NCBI GenBank assembly: GCA_002835545.1
Contig: PIZK01000026.1
Coordinates: forward strand, 34,331 to 98,330
DNA length: 64,000 bases
Direction: 5' to 3'
Origin: Alteromonadales bacterium alter-6D02
Lineage (GTDB): Bacteria; Pseudomonadota; Gammaproteobacteria; Enterobacterales; Psychrobiaceae
Under the pieces are notes generated by a model. That model made no database searches, was not told the origin of the DNA, and saw nothing but the letters and a program-made list of their open reading frames with translations. Shown here piece after piece: positions 25,550 through 34,916 of this stretch. Within the stretch, counting starts at the first letter, position 1; each line of letters starts with the position of its first letter. The position numbers and the translations under genes were made by a program.

Positions 25550-26938
25550 ATGTTTGAGTCATCAAGTTACGAAGTATTTATTGTTGATGATGACCCGCAG
25601 GTGTTATTGGCTTTAGAGCAAGTATTTATGCTGGAAGATATTAAAACCCAATGCTTTTCATCGCCGAAAAAGCTTGTTAAAGCACTTAACCCTGATAGAC
25701 CTACGGTAGTAATCACGGATTTAAATATGCCAGAGTTAGATGGTTTGAGTTTATTTGCACAAATAAAATCATTAGACCACAATATTCCTGTCATTTTACT
25801 TACTGGATACGGAGATGTTTCACTAGCAGTGAAAGCTATCCGCAATGGCGTGTATGACTTTATTGAAAAGCCTTTTAATAATGAGCATGTGCTAGATGTC
25901 GTTAGAAGAGCGGCAGAAAAGCACACGCTAACACTTGAAAATAAAAAGTTAAAAGAAACGATAAAACTCCATACTGACACAGGATTAAGGATTTTAGGCC
26001 GCAGTAGTGAAATCGTAGCAATGCGAGAGCTATTAAGCCAAATAAAAGATATTCCCGCTGATGTGTTAATTCATGGCGATACGGGAACGGGTAAGGAACT
26101 AGTTGCGCGTTTTTTGCATGATAATAGTCCAAGGAAGGATCAAAATTTTGTTGCGATTAATTGTGGCGCAATACCTGAAGAACTTATTGAAAGTGAGTTA
26201 TTTGGTGCTGAAGCTGGGGCTTATACCGGCGCTAATAAACAACGACAAGGAAAGTTTGAGTATGCCAATGGCGGCACTCTGTTTTTAGATGAAATTGAAA
26301 GTACCCCAATGAGTGTGCAAATAAAACTATTGCGTATCTTGGAAGAGCGCAAGGTAACGCGAGTCGGTGGTCATCAACAAATTAATTTAAACTTACGAAT
26401 TGTTGCGGCGACTAAACAAGACTTAAGGCGATTAGCAGACCAAGGAAGCTTTAGGCTAGATCTTTATTACCGGTTAAATTTAGTTAATGTTTTTATCCCT
26501 GCGCTGAAACAGCGTAAAGATGATATTTCGATTCTTTTTGCTCATTTTGCCAAGATTGCTGCTGCGAATTACCACAAACCTTATGCTCCCCTTGATAGTG
26601 ATCAACTTGCCATGCTGTTGCAATATGATTGGCCCGGCAATGTACGAGAATTACGTAATTTAGCTGAACGGTATGTATTAATCGGCTCTAAAGCCGCTTT
26701 TGCCCAAGAGCCTAGCCTCACCCCTCGCTCGCAACTTGTTACTGAAGCAATGGGCTTAGTACAACGGGTTGAATTTTTTGAGTCAAAACTGATTGAAGAA
26801 GCGTTAAGTATTAATAAAGGGCGCATTAATTCAACAATGGAGTACCTTAAGCTACCAAGAAAAACGCTTTATGACAAAATGAAAAAATTTAGTATTAATC
26901 GTCATGAATTTAAGGACGATAACATGGGTGGAGAATGA
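25550..26938 (+). CDS. dctD: Sigma-54-dependent response regulator DctD
   Basis: A 462-residue NtrC-family activator. Order: receiver domain with phosphoacceptor Asp57 (VVITDLNMPELDG), AAA+ domain with Walker A (HGDTGTGKE) and the sigma-54 contact loop GAYTGA (a Tyr variant of GAFTGA), and a C-terminal Fis-type helix-turn-helix (INSTMEYLKLPRKTLYDKMKK). The ATG at 25550 follows AGAGGAA; an in-frame TTG just before it is not used. It should activate the sigma-54 promoter found just before the porin gene downstream. Confidence 0.94.
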   Translation: MFESSSYEVFIVDDDPQVLLALEQVFMLEDIKTQCFSSPKKLVKALNPDRPTVVITDLNMPELDGLSLFAQIKSLDHNIPVILLTGYGDVSLAVKAIRNGVYDFIEKPFNNEHVLDVVRRAAEKHTLTLENKKLKETIKLHTDTGLRILGRSSEIVAMRELLSQIKDIPADVLIHGDTGTGKELVARFLHDNSPRKDQNFVAINCGAIPEELIESELFGAEAGAYTGANKQRQGKFEYANGGTLFLDEIESTPMSVQIKLLRILEERKVTRVGGHQQINLNLRIVAATKQDLRRLADQGSFRLDLYYRLNLVNVFIPALKQRKDDISILFAHFAKIAAANYHKPYAPLDSDQLAMLLQYDWPGNVRELRNLAERYVLIGSKAAFAQEPSLTPRSQLVTEAMGLVQRVEFFESKLIEEALSINKGRINSTMEYLKLPRKTLYDKMKKFSINRHEFKDDNMGGE

Positions 26939-27035
26939 CCCATTAACAATTAAGTTTGGGTGGGAACCCGCTCATTTTTATCGTTTGAATGTTTGTTTCT
27001 CTTATCTACTTCAATTAAAACAACAGGTTAAATTA

Positions 27036-27052
27036 TTGGCCGTGCTTTTGCA
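27036..27052 (+). promoter_or_regulatory. Sigma-54 promoter of the dicarboxylate porin gene
   Basis: TTGGCCGTGCTTTTGCA has the invariant GG (27038-27039) and GC (27050-27051) separated by 10 bases, the -24/-12 spacing of RpoN promoters. Transcription would begin near 27063, some 40 bases before the porin ATG. DctD, encoded directly upstream, is the expected activator. Confidence 0.85.
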
Positions 27053-27103
27053 CTTAATTGCTCGAGATTAATAAAATATATAACTAAAATCGAGGAATAG
27101 GTA

Positions 27104-28087
27104 ATGAAATTAAGCAATACACTGTTGGCATCAAGCTTAATAATGTCAGCTTCATTCACCACTCAGGCAGCGTCTGAAAAGATGATTGATGATATTCGCT
27201 TTTATGGTAAAGCTGAAATACAAGTTAATAGCACTGAGCATGGGTTAATTAAAGGTATAGAAGGGCATGAGGGTCTAAGGTATGTGGAAGAGGGGACTTC
27301 GATTCACTCACCATTTAGCCGTGTCGGAATTAAAGGTTCACATCAATTAAATGATGAGCTGACGGCTGTTTTTAAATTTGAATATCAAGTTAAAGGTATG
27401 GATAGTTCGACCGATACACTATCTGCCCGTAATACCTATATAGGTATTAAAGGTCGTTTTGGTGAGGTTGTATTTGGTCGAAATGATACACGCTTTAAAG
27501 CATCTGAAGGTAAGTTTGATTTATTCAACGAGAATGCAGCTGATATTGCTCAAGTGTTTGCTGGCCAAGATCGTTTAGGTGATAGCGTGACTTATACGGC
27601 ACCGAGTTGGAGAAATATCAATTTTGCTGTTACCGCTGTCCCGAAACATGATGCTGGATCGGATGATAATGGGTATGCATGGTTAGTGTCAACTGGCGAT
27701 AAGGCGATGAAAAAGTCTGCTTATTATGCAGCGTACGCAGGTACAGAAACGTTGAATGGCTTGAATTTACATCGTGCTCTTGTTAATTATCGCATGGGAA
27801 AAGTCACACTAGGTGGTTTAATGCAACGTTCTGAGAAATCTGACGGCTCCGCAGACGGCAACGGTTTTGCTTTCAACGTAAGCTACTTGATGGGCGCTTG
27901 GCTGGCGAAAGCTCAATTTGCCACTGACAATAGCAAGATTCGTCACAGTGAAGACACTAAACAGATAACGCTGGGGTTAGATTATTTATTTGATAGCCAA
28001 GCTAAAGCGTATCTTTTACTGTCGAACTTAGAGCTTGAAACAACGGATGACAGTACTGTTGGTGTTGGTTTGCAATATAAGTTTTAA
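27104..28087 (+). CDS. Gram-negative porin (general/dicarboxylate-induced)
   Basis: A 327-residue outer-membrane protein with a signal peptide (about residues 1-22, cleaved after TTQAA) and a sequence of alternating beta strands ending in the terminal aromatic GLQYKF, the barrel-insertion signal. The internal GRFGEVVFGRNDTRFK is the strand/PEFG-like loop region of OmpC-type trimeric porins. Position between DctB/DctD with a sigma-54 promoter and a dicarboxylate transporter implies it lets C4-dicarboxylates cross the outer membrane. Specificity is inferred only from context. Confidence 0.88.
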   Translation: MKLSNTLLASSLIMSASFTTQAASEKMIDDIRFYGKAEIQVNSTEHGLIKGIEGHEGLRYVEEGTSIHSPFSRVGIKGSHQLNDELTAVFKFEYQVKGMDSSTDTLSARNTYIGIKGRFGEVVFGRNDTRFKASEGKFDLFNENAADIAQVFAGQDRLGDSVTYTAPSWRNINFAVTAVPKHDAGSDDNGYAWLVSTGDKAMKKSAYYAAYAGTETLNGLNLHRALVNYRMGKVTLGGLMQRSEKSDGSADGNGFAFNVSYLMGAWLAKAQFATDNSKIRHSEDTKQITLGLDYLFDSQAKAYLLLSNLELETTDDSTVGVGLQYKF

Positions 28088-28107
28088 CACCAAATGTATT
28101 AAATATG

Positions 28108-28188
28108 TGTTCTTGTTGTGCCTTGGCCAAATAAACGTGAACAAGGCGCTCGATTGAGAACAACGCCGTTCCAGTTTATTTTAACTGG
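28108..28188 (+). other. Predicted structured RNA segment between porin and dicarboxylate transporter
   Basis: Several complementary arms lie within 80 bases: TGTTCT/AGAACA (28108/28157), GCCTTG/CAAGGC (28120/28142), a competing GGCG/CGCC (28145/28164) and a perfect CCAGTT/AACTGG hairpin (28171/28183). None has a T-run. They may regulate differential expression within a porin-transporter transcript. Confidence 0.4.
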
Positions 28189-28237
28189 CATAGCTGGGCA
28201 AATATTAAATGCAATTGGTATAACATAGGGATTATTT

Positions 28238-29698
28238 ATGAGTTTAGCTCAAAATCAGGTTAAAAAGAAAAACACGCCTATAGGCATGTTAGTCTTAGGG
28301 CCTTTAATGATGGCGATGACCGTTCTTATGCCATCACCGTTTACAGGAATGAGTGATACCGCATGGTTAACGCTGGGACTGGCCTTGTGGATGGCAATAT
28401 GGTGGGTCAGTGAAGCAACTCCTGTGGCTGTAACGGCTTTCTTGCCATTAATTGTCGCTCCTATTGTTGGAGTTGCCCCGATTAAAGTGGCCACTGCCTC
28501 TTACGCTCATCCATTAATATTTTTATTTTTAGGTGGTTTTTTAATCTCTATAGCGATGGAGCGTTGGAATTTACATCAACGTATCGCATTAAAAACAATG
28601 GCGTTTGTTGGAAGCAAGCCGAGCCAGCAAATCGCTGGCTTGATGGCTGTTACTGCCTTTTTATCAATGTGGATGTCTAATACTGCGACCTCTGTAATGA
28701 TGTTGCCAATTGGCCTTTCAATTATTGAAATGGTTAATCAAACGCGACAACAACCAAATAAAAGCTTCTCAAAAGCGATGCTTTTATCAATTGCATTCTC
28801 TGCCAGTATCGGTGGCTTAGCAACGTTAATAGGTACACCGCCAAATGCTCTCATGGCGGCATACCTTGCTGAGAATTACGAGATTGAAATTGGTTTTGCT
28901 CAGTGGATGATGGTGGGGCTACCACTAAGTGCGTTAATGTTAGTGATTTGTTGGTTCTTACTAACCAGAGTTTGTTTTAATTTACATGATGTTGAAAGGG
29001 TCGATACGACATCGATGTTTAAAGATAAGTTAAGCGCGTTAGGGAATATATCTAAAGGTGAAAAGCTTGTACTAATGTTGTTTATTGCAGCCGCTTTAGG
29101 TTGGATTTTTAGACCATTAATAGGTAAAACCACAGGCTTGGCGATTAGTGATACAGGAATTGCGATGTTTATTGGGTTATTACTGTTTGTCATTCCAGTT
29201 GATCGAAAAACGGATACGCGCATTCTTGATTGGGAAGATACTAAAAAATTACCTTGGGGTGTGTTATTACTCTTTGGCGGTGGTTTAGCATTAGCAGGTT
29301 TAATCAAAAAATCAGGCTTAGCTGCCTATATTGGACTACAGCTAGAAAGTACGGCTAACTTCCCTATATTGGCAGCTGTGCTTGTTGTTACCATTACTAT
29401 TATGTTCTTAACCGAAGTAACAAGTAATACCGCGACAACGGCGAGTTTTTTACCATTACTTGGCCCAATAGCTGTAACGCTCACCGATGGCCCTATGACA
29501 TTAGTTATTCCGGCAGCATTGGCGGCAAGTTGTGCCTTTATGATGCCTGTGGCTACGCCTCCTAATGCAGTGGTATTTAGCTCTGGGCAATTACGTATTG
29601 TTGATATGGCTAAAGCCGGTTTTTGGCTTAATATTGCAGCGATTGTGCTAATTTCTGGCCTAATGCTAACGCTAATTCCGATGGTGTTTACTTTATAA
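28238..29698 (+). CDS. DASS-family sodium:dicarboxylate symporter (SLC13-like)
   Basis: A 486-residue inner-membrane transporter with about 11-12 hydrophobic helices. The family markers are the paired SNT/SNTAT motifs (MWMSNTATSVMM and TEVTSNTATTASFLP), which bind substrate and sodium, and the C-terminal signature MMPVATPPNAVVFSSGQLRI. It should import succinate, fumarate or malate with sodium. It lies 150 bases after the porin on the same strand and completes a sensing-porin-uptake module with DctB/DctD. It may be read through from the porin promoter; no independent sigma-54 site with correct spacing was found. Confidence 0.94.
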   Translation: MSLAQNQVKKKNTPIGMLVLGPLMMAMTVLMPSPFTGMSDTAWLTLGLALWMAIWWVSEATPVAVTAFLPLIVAPIVGVAPIKVATASYAHPLIFLFLGGFLISIAMERWNLHQRIALKTMAFVGSKPSQQIAGLMAVTAFLSMWMSNTATSVMMLPIGLSIIEMVNQTRQQPNKSFSKAMLLSIAFSASIGGLATLIGTPPNALMAAYLAENYEIEIGFAQWMMVGLPLSALMLVICWFLLTRVCFNLHDVERVDTTSMFKDKLSALGNISKGEKLVLMLFIAAALGWIFRPLIGKTTGLAISDTGIAMFIGLLLFVIPVDRKTDTRILDWEDTKKLPWGVLLLFGGGLALAGLIKKSGLAAYIGLQLESTANFPILAAVLVVTITIMFLTEVTSNTATTASFLPLLGPIAVTLTDGPMTLVIPAALAASCAFMMPVATPPNAVVFSSGQLRIVDMAKAGFWLNIAAIVLISGLMLTLIPMVFTL

Positions 29699-29852
29699 AA
29701 GGTGCTTATATCAAATGCATTAAGTGAAGTGAATTTGTTGAGTCTTGGGCGGATAAGCTTGAGTTAGGCATTTGATTGACTATTAGTTGGCTAATGGGAT
29801 AGCTGCCAATATTCATTAATAATTTGAGTATTTTTACGGTAAAAATGGCAAT

Positions 29853-29885
29853 AAAAAGGGCTAGCACTGAAATATGCTAGCCCTC
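29853..29885 (-). terminator. Terminator of the 29912-30871 gene
   Basis: AGGGCTAGCA/TGCTAGCCCT forms a 10-bp perfect stem; on the minus strand it is followed by TTTTTAT. It lies about 30 bases after the stop of the minus-strand outer-membrane gene. Confidence 0.88.
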
Positions 29886-29911
29886 TCGGTTGTTACAAAG
29901 CTAAATAAAGC

Positions 29912-30871
29912 CTAATAGTTCCAATAGATACCTGCAGTCACAGCAATATTGTCATACTCAACTTCCGGAACACGTAAGCGCTTTCCATTTTCAAGTACTT
30001 TAGAAACAACGTCACGCTTTTTATACAAAGCATCAACCCCTGCCACAATAGCAACCTTTTCAGTTAGGTGGTAACGCAGACCTGCACGAGCGGTTAGGTC
30101 TATACCGTTGAAGTTCTCACTTAACGTGGTTGTTTCAAATTGGGTGTTCTGAATTTCATTGTACACAGGTACACCAACATCAGCCTCTGCATACCAAGTG
30201 AAATCTTGAGCTTGTTTGTTAAACTGAGTGTCGTAGCGAACGCCAGCATTAAAAATCATCGACATCTGATCTTCGGTAACTGAAACAACAGGTAATACTC
30301 GCCCATCTAATTCTTGCTGTGGCGTTATTGCATCATTTGTGGTTTGGCTCGGTAATAGAAAACGTGGCACTGAATCTTCTGGTGTACGAGGCAGTGCAAT
30401 CAGAGCATCATCAAAGCTTTTCGCACCCGGTTGGACAAACTTAAAGTTTGAACGAGTAAAGCTTGATGTAGAAAACTTACCGCCCATAGTTAATTGTAAC
30501 AGTGGCGAGTAATTGTAAGCGACCCTAGCACCGATCTCGTTGGCTTTGATTTTGAAAGCGTTTTGCTGGATATCACCAAAGCTATTCATTGACCATGTTT
30601 CAGTATCAATATCAGCTGAAAGAGTTGCCGCGCTATCAATATAAAAGCCCCACTCATCATCGAGCTTTGAGTAAGATAGCTGGCGCACAGTGGGATTTGT
30701 TACTGAAATCGACTGAGATAAAACCCCCAGATTAGCGACATCTGCTAATACCTCTGAGTATGATATCCGTTCAAAACCGACTCTTAATTCACTAAACGAT
30801 GTACCTTTCTCTGCCATGGCAGAGGTAGAACAAAGCAATAAACAAGCTAATGATACTTTTTTCATAAACAT
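29912..30871 (-). CDS. Putative outer-membrane beta-barrel protein
   Basis: A 319-residue exported protein with a clear signal peptide (about residues 1-20, cleaved after SAMA). The mature part alternates polar and aromatic residues in the manner of beta-barrel strands (FSELRVGFERISYSE, then GARVAYNYSPLLQLTMGGKF) and ends VTAGIYWNY with a C-terminal aromatic residue typical of outer-membrane insertion. I recognise no family. It is a single gene with its own terminator. A surface or channel role is inferred from topology alone. Confidence 0.65.
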   Translation of the reverse strand: MFMKKVSLACLLLCSTSAMAEKGTSFSELRVGFERISYSEVLADVANLGVLSQSISVTNPTVRQLSYSKLDDEWGFYIDSAATLSADIDTETWSMNSFGDIQQNAFKIKANEIGARVAYNYSPLLQLTMGGKFSTSSFTRSNFKFVQPGAKSFDDALIALPRTPEDSVPRFLLPSQTTNDAITPQQELDGRVLPVVSVTEDQMSMIFNAGVRYDTQFNKQAQDFTWYAEADVGVPVYNEIQNTQFETTTLSENFNGIDLTARAGLRYHLTEKVAIVAGVDALYKKRDVVSKVLENGKRLRVPEVEYDNIAVTAGIYWNY

Positions 30872-30989
30872 TCCACTGAGTTAAATTTAATATTACTTGA
30901 TTAGTTTTTATGGTATTGATTGGCTGAAAGCCGATGTAATTGAAAATACACTGAAATAGGATAATAGCAAGTGCTTAAAGATGATTAAG

Positions 30990-31023
30990 CCACGAACGTG
31001 ACCGATAAGATCAACGTTCGTGG
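30990..31023. repeat. 10-bp inverted repeat downstream of the PKD-like lipoprotein gene
   Basis: CCACGAACGT and ACGTTCGTGG pair perfectly around a 14-base loop, 13 bases after the stop codon of the minus-strand lipoprotein gene. No T-run follows on either strand, so it may be an mRNA 3'-end stabilising hairpin or a factor-dependent terminator. Confidence 0.5.
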
Positions 31024-31036
31024 TAATACGGAAGGT

Positions 31037-33043
31037 TTACTGTTTAATCCATTCCTCGGTCCAGTACTCGTAGAGGCCCGTTTCACTATCATCAGGTAAA
31101 CTTAATAACGTATAGTCGGCAACCTTAAAGTTGAGGGTACCACCGTCAATGCTGGTGGCTGAGTAATATGTTTTAACGTCCACAAAATCAATGACTAACT
31201 GACCAAACTCTATTGACCAAGTAAAGCTTCCTGTACCGCCGTCATCGACCACTGTACCTGTGTTATCACTAGTAAGCGTGACTGTAAATTCCTCTCCAAT
31301 TGAGGCTGTCCCGTTAAATGTACCTACAACGTCTGCCGCTGTTAGGTAAATTTGATCTGTTTGAGTATTTCCGATTCGTTTTGACACCCCAGAGCCTTCA
31401 CCATCTTTCCAAATAATGACGTCACCAACAAGGTTGATAATCGATTGGTCATAGGTAGTCATTTGTTGGTTCACAGTGAGTGAGGCATTATTAATTTCTA
31501 GCAATGTAGTACTGCTGTCCCAGCTATAGCTACCTGCATTAAGCCCTGCTTCTGATGGGTCGTTAGTCACTTCCATAAACATAGTATCGTTTTGGAATAC
31601 CGAGAGGAAGAACTCTCCATTAAGGTCACCATCATAAAAAGCGCCCACTAATGGGTTGGTTGGACTTTGCAGTCGAGCGAATGTTAATGTCTGCTCTGTA
31701 CCATCTTCGGTGATTGATAGGGTCAGAGTATCGCCATCAACAGAAAGGCCATCGATGCTAGCGACATCTGATGCGGCAAAGTCACTCAAACCGTAACAAC
31801 CGTTTGTATCTGTGGTAACGGCAAATGAGAATTGGCTGGTAGAAGGATTCCATGTATAGGTTCCTTTTTCATAGCCTGCACGACCCGTTTCATCGGCAGC
31901 AGTTGCTGGGTCATCACAACCCGTATCGACTTCTAAATCACGCTCTAATTGGATGTAGTGTCCGGTGTCAGTGAAAGTTAATGAAAAGTTGATACTGGAA
32001 TTTATATCGGTCCAAGTATCATCAGCAATCCAAGTACCGACAATAGGTCTTTGAGTGGTTAAGTCACTATCTTGACTAATATCTTGTTTTGTTTCTTCGA
32101 GTAAAGTGGCATCGGAATCATTGACTGTAACGGTGAAGTCATCTGAGGTTGCTTTATCATCAATTAAATCGAGAGTTGAACTAACCCCATCAGGTAATGC
32201 ATAGTCGTCGTTATCGACAACAATTTTGATCAGTGCTGCTAACGTGATTTTTTCATCAGTATCAACCGCCGCCTTAGCACTATCTAGCGCTTCTGCGGTT
32301 GTTGGTAAGCTACTATCACGGGTTAACAATGCAAACTCTGCAGTGGAAACGTTAGTAATGTTAACGCCAAAGTTTTCGTCTTTATCGAGTACGTTGTCAC
32401 TGCCTGCTTGAGCCAGCAAGTTATCTAGGGAAGTAAGTTGTGAAACAAATTCAACTTCAGGGTTTAATGTACTATCACCTAACGCTTTGACCTGAACCAA
32501 GCTATTCTCGTTAAGTGACGAAGTATCTACAGTGATACTATAAATTCCATCTTCGTCGGCTGAGCCGGTAAACTTTTGCCCGTCAACGAGTAGTTCGACG
32601 GCTGCAAATGGAATCACTTTATCGGTAACTAAACCTGTGATGGTGACACTGGTTATTTTTCGAGTGATGGTAATTGTAATTGTTTCGGTTGCGCTAGCAC
32701 CTTCATTGTCCGTAACAATTAATTCAAGCACGAGCTCGGTATCTGTATCGACGTCAGGTGCAACAAAGCTAATTTCTTGTGATGTCGCATTAACTATATT
32801 GACTTGAGGGCCTGACTTGACTGACCAATTATAGCTAGCAACAGAACCATCGCTGTCTGATGCGCTACCATTTAGAGATAATGTCTGCCCTTCTTGTATC
32901 CTTTGCTCACCATTGATCATGACTGACGGGGCTTTATTGGGGTCATCGTTATCATCACTCGATGAGCTACCACACCCGAAAAGTAAGCCGCAGCTCAATG
33001 CGATGGCCGTTAAATTGAAGCCAGATTTTGTTAGTGAAGTCAT
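31037..33043 (-). CDS. Exported lipoprotein with PKD/REJ-like Ig-fold domain, function unknown
   Basis: A 668-residue protein with a signal peptide ending in a lipobox LFGC, then a Ser/Asp-rich linker (SSSSDDNDD) typical of surface lipoproteins. Residues about 38-130 form a PKD-like Ig domain (SASDSDGSVASYNWSV and LIVTDNEGASATETI). The rest contains beta-rich repeats, including two sections of similar layout with WDSSTTLLEI and WSIEFGQLVIDF, resembling lipocalin- or copper-resistance-like surface modules, but I cannot name them. Strongly acidic. Probably a surface-exposed binding or adhesion protein. Confidence 0.65.
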   Translation of the reverse strand: MTSLTKSGFNLTAIALSCGLLFGCGSSSSDDNDDPNKAPSVMINGEQRIQEGQTLSLNGSASDSDGSVASYNWSVKSGPQVNIVNATSQEISFVAPDVDTDTELVLELIVTDNEGASATETITITITRKITSVTITGLVTDKVIPFAAVELLVDGQKFTGSADEDGIYSITVDTSSLNENSLVQVKALGDSTLNPEVEFVSQLTSLDNLLAQAGSDNVLDKDENFGVNITNVSTAEFALLTRDSSLPTTAEALDSAKAAVDTDEKITLAALIKIVVDNDDYALPDGVSSTLDLIDDKATSDDFTVTVNDSDATLLEETKQDISQDSDLTTQRPIVGTWIADDTWTDINSSINFSLTFTDTGHYIQLERDLEVDTGCDDPATAADETGRAGYEKGTYTWNPSTSQFSFAVTTDTNGCYGLSDFAASDVASIDGLSVDGDTLTLSITEDGTEQTLTFARLQSPTNPLVGAFYDGDLNGEFFLSVFQNDTMFMEVTNDPSEAGLNAGSYSWDSSTTLLEINNASLTVNQQMTTYDQSIINLVGDVIIWKDGEGSGVSKRIGNTQTDQIYLTAADVVGTFNGTASIGEEFTVTLTSDNTGTVVDDGGTGSFTWSIEFGQLVIDFVDVKTYYSATSIDGGTLNFKVADYTLLSLPDDSETGLYEYWTEEWIKQ

Positions 33044-33208
33044 ATTTCATTCCTATTGTTTTAGCGAAACAGTGACGTGATAGATAGAAGTGACGCCAAG
33101 TTAAGGTGAGTTACATACTATCTGAAGGTAGAGCATCTAGAGAGGGAAATCAATAATAATTATTTAGGATGAGAACTTTTTATACAGTAGTTCTTTGGTT
33201 GTGAAATG

Positions 33209-33237
33209 CCGCAACTTAATTATTGATTAAGCTGCGG
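33209..33237 (-). terminator. Possible terminator hairpin after the NSS transporter gene
   Basis: CCGCA-A-CTTAAT pairs with ATTAAG-C-TGCGG around a 5-base loop (one mismatch). It lies 32 bases after the transporter stop. The T-run is better on the plus strand, so its direction is uncertain. Confidence 0.5.
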
Positions 33238-33268
33238 TTTTCATACGGTGTGTGATGATTGTTATTGA

Positions 33269-34693
33269 TTAGAAACCAAACAATGAAGAGCTAAAATACT
33301 TTTGTGCCACAGTATTAATGAAAATAGCCAACAAAATTACTGGGATAAAGGTACTTAATGAAAAGTTAATGTACTTTTGCATCAGTGAACCTTCAAACTC
33401 ATCATTACCCACACTTAGCTCTTTATTGAGCTCATGACGCTTCCAGCGATAACTAACAAATAGACAAACTAGTAAACCATTAAGCGGTAAAATAGTGTCA
33501 TAAAATAAGTCATAGATTATATCAAAGAAGGACTTCATCCCGCCGCCGTAAGTGACCATCTCTGTGAAAAATGCAACCATACCAAATGATAAAGCACAGG
33601 CGACAGTTAAACCGCCACCGATAGCACCCACTCGTGTCAGAGCTTGCTTACGTGTTTTGTTCTTTTCGTCGATTAAATAAGCGACAGGTACTTCGATAAT
33701 TGAAACGAGTGAAGTGATGGCCGCAAAAAAGACTAATAAGAAAAACAATGTTGCAATTGCACTAGCGGCGAAGAAACCAATACTTGTTTGCAGTGCTAAA
33801 AATATTTTTGGTAATAAGACAAAAATTAAGCTAACCGATGAATCACTTAACTCGCTCGGGTTAACATCAGGGTTAAATGAGAAAATTGCTGGGAGAATCA
33901 TTAAACCGGCAATAAAAGCGACACTAGTGTCGGTTAAGGCCACCATCTTCGCTGAGCTAACAATGTTAGTTTTTCGGCTTAAGTATGAGCCATAAGTCAG
34001 CAAGATCCCCATTCCTAGTGATAAAGAAAAGAAAGCTTGTGATAGCGCACCATTCACAACTGAGGCGGTAATTTTATCAAATTGAGGAATGATATAGAAA
34101 GATATTCCAGCGCTTGCGTTATCAAGGGTTAATACAAAACCAACTAGAGCTAATAGCATGACAAAAAGCGCTGGCATGAGAATTTTCGACGCTTTTTCGA
34201 TGCCATCTTGAACGCCTAGCTTCAAGATTAAGTAAATAATTGCTGCGACACCGAGCATAGCCGCAAAAATGTAAGGGCTATTAATGTATTGGCCAAAACT
34301 ATCTGGACTGGCTAGGTATTCGAGTTCTCCTACCGCAGCCATAATTAAATAGCCGAGGATCCATACGCTGATCACAGTATAGAAAACCCCGATCATAAAC
34401 GGAGTGATAACACCAATTAAACCTGCTCCACGCCAAAATGGTTGTTGCCCTGACAAAGTGCCAAACGCACCCACGGGACCCTTTTTAGTGTGTCGACCCA
34501 TTGCAAATTCAGCGACCATGACTGGTAGACAAATTAATATTACAAAAATAGCGTAAATGACTAAGAAGGCCCCACCGCCATTTTTAGCCGCATTAACTGG
34601 AAAACCAACTAAATTACCAATACCTACTGCAGAACCTGCAGCAGCAAGAATAAATCCAAGCTTGGAGCTAAATTGCTCTCTATTATCGTTCAT
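33269..34693 (-). CDS. NSS/SNF-family sodium-dependent transporter
   Basis: A 474-residue inner-membrane protein with about 11-12 helices. The first helix carries the family signature FILAAAGSAVGIGNLVGFP (sodium and substrate site in the unwound part of TM1), followed by NGGGAFLVIYAIFVILICLP in TM2. Bacterial members such as LeuT and MhsT import amino acids with sodium. The substrate cannot be told. Single gene, preceded by a 222-base divergent region shared with the ABC exporter. Confidence 0.92.
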   Translation of the reverse strand: MNDNREQFSSKLGFILAAAGSAVGIGNLVGFPVNAAKNGGGAFLVIYAIFVILICLPVMVAEFAMGRHTKKGPVGAFGTLSGQQPFWRGAGLIGVITPFMIGVFYTVISVWILGYLIMAAVGELEYLASPDSFGQYINSPYIFAAMLGVAAIIYLILKLGVQDGIEKASKILMPALFVMLLALVGFVLTLDNASAGISFYIIPQFDKITASVVNGALSQAFFSLSLGMGILLTYGSYLSRKTNIVSSAKMVALTDTSVAFIAGLMILPAIFSFNPDVNPSELSDSSVSLIFVLLPKIFLALQTSIGFFAASAIATLFFLLVFFAAITSLVSIIEVPVAYLIDEKNKTRKQALTRVGAIGGGLTVACALSFGMVAFFTEMVTYGGGMKSFFDIIYDLFYDTILPLNGLLVCLFVSYRWKRHELNKELSVGNDEFEGSLMQKYINFSLSTFIPVILLAIFINTVAQKYFSSSLFGF

Positions 34694-34916
34694 AAATAGC
34701 CTTTTTTATAATTATGTTAACTTTATGTTGTTAACTTTTACTGCTTGATGCTAGCAAGCTTTTTTAAGAAAGTCTCACCTTTGCTCACTGAAATTGATAC
34801 TTTGTTAAATTTGTCATGTTTCAAATGATGTTGTGATGGCTTAATAGACCATTTATTACTGACATTTCAGAGCTGAGTCAGTAAAATTCACTTTTTTGCT
34901 AAGTAGAGTTGTCGCT

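Noticed and set aside
25567..25980. A 137-codon frame antisense to dctD
   Set aside because: Its low-complexity Ser/Leu-rich product is what antisense reading of a receiver domain gives; no ribosome site or promoter.
28185..28200. Possible sigma-54 promoter (TGGCATAGCTGGGCA) before the dicarboxylate transporter
   Set aside because: GG and GC are separated by 9 bases, one short of the required 10.
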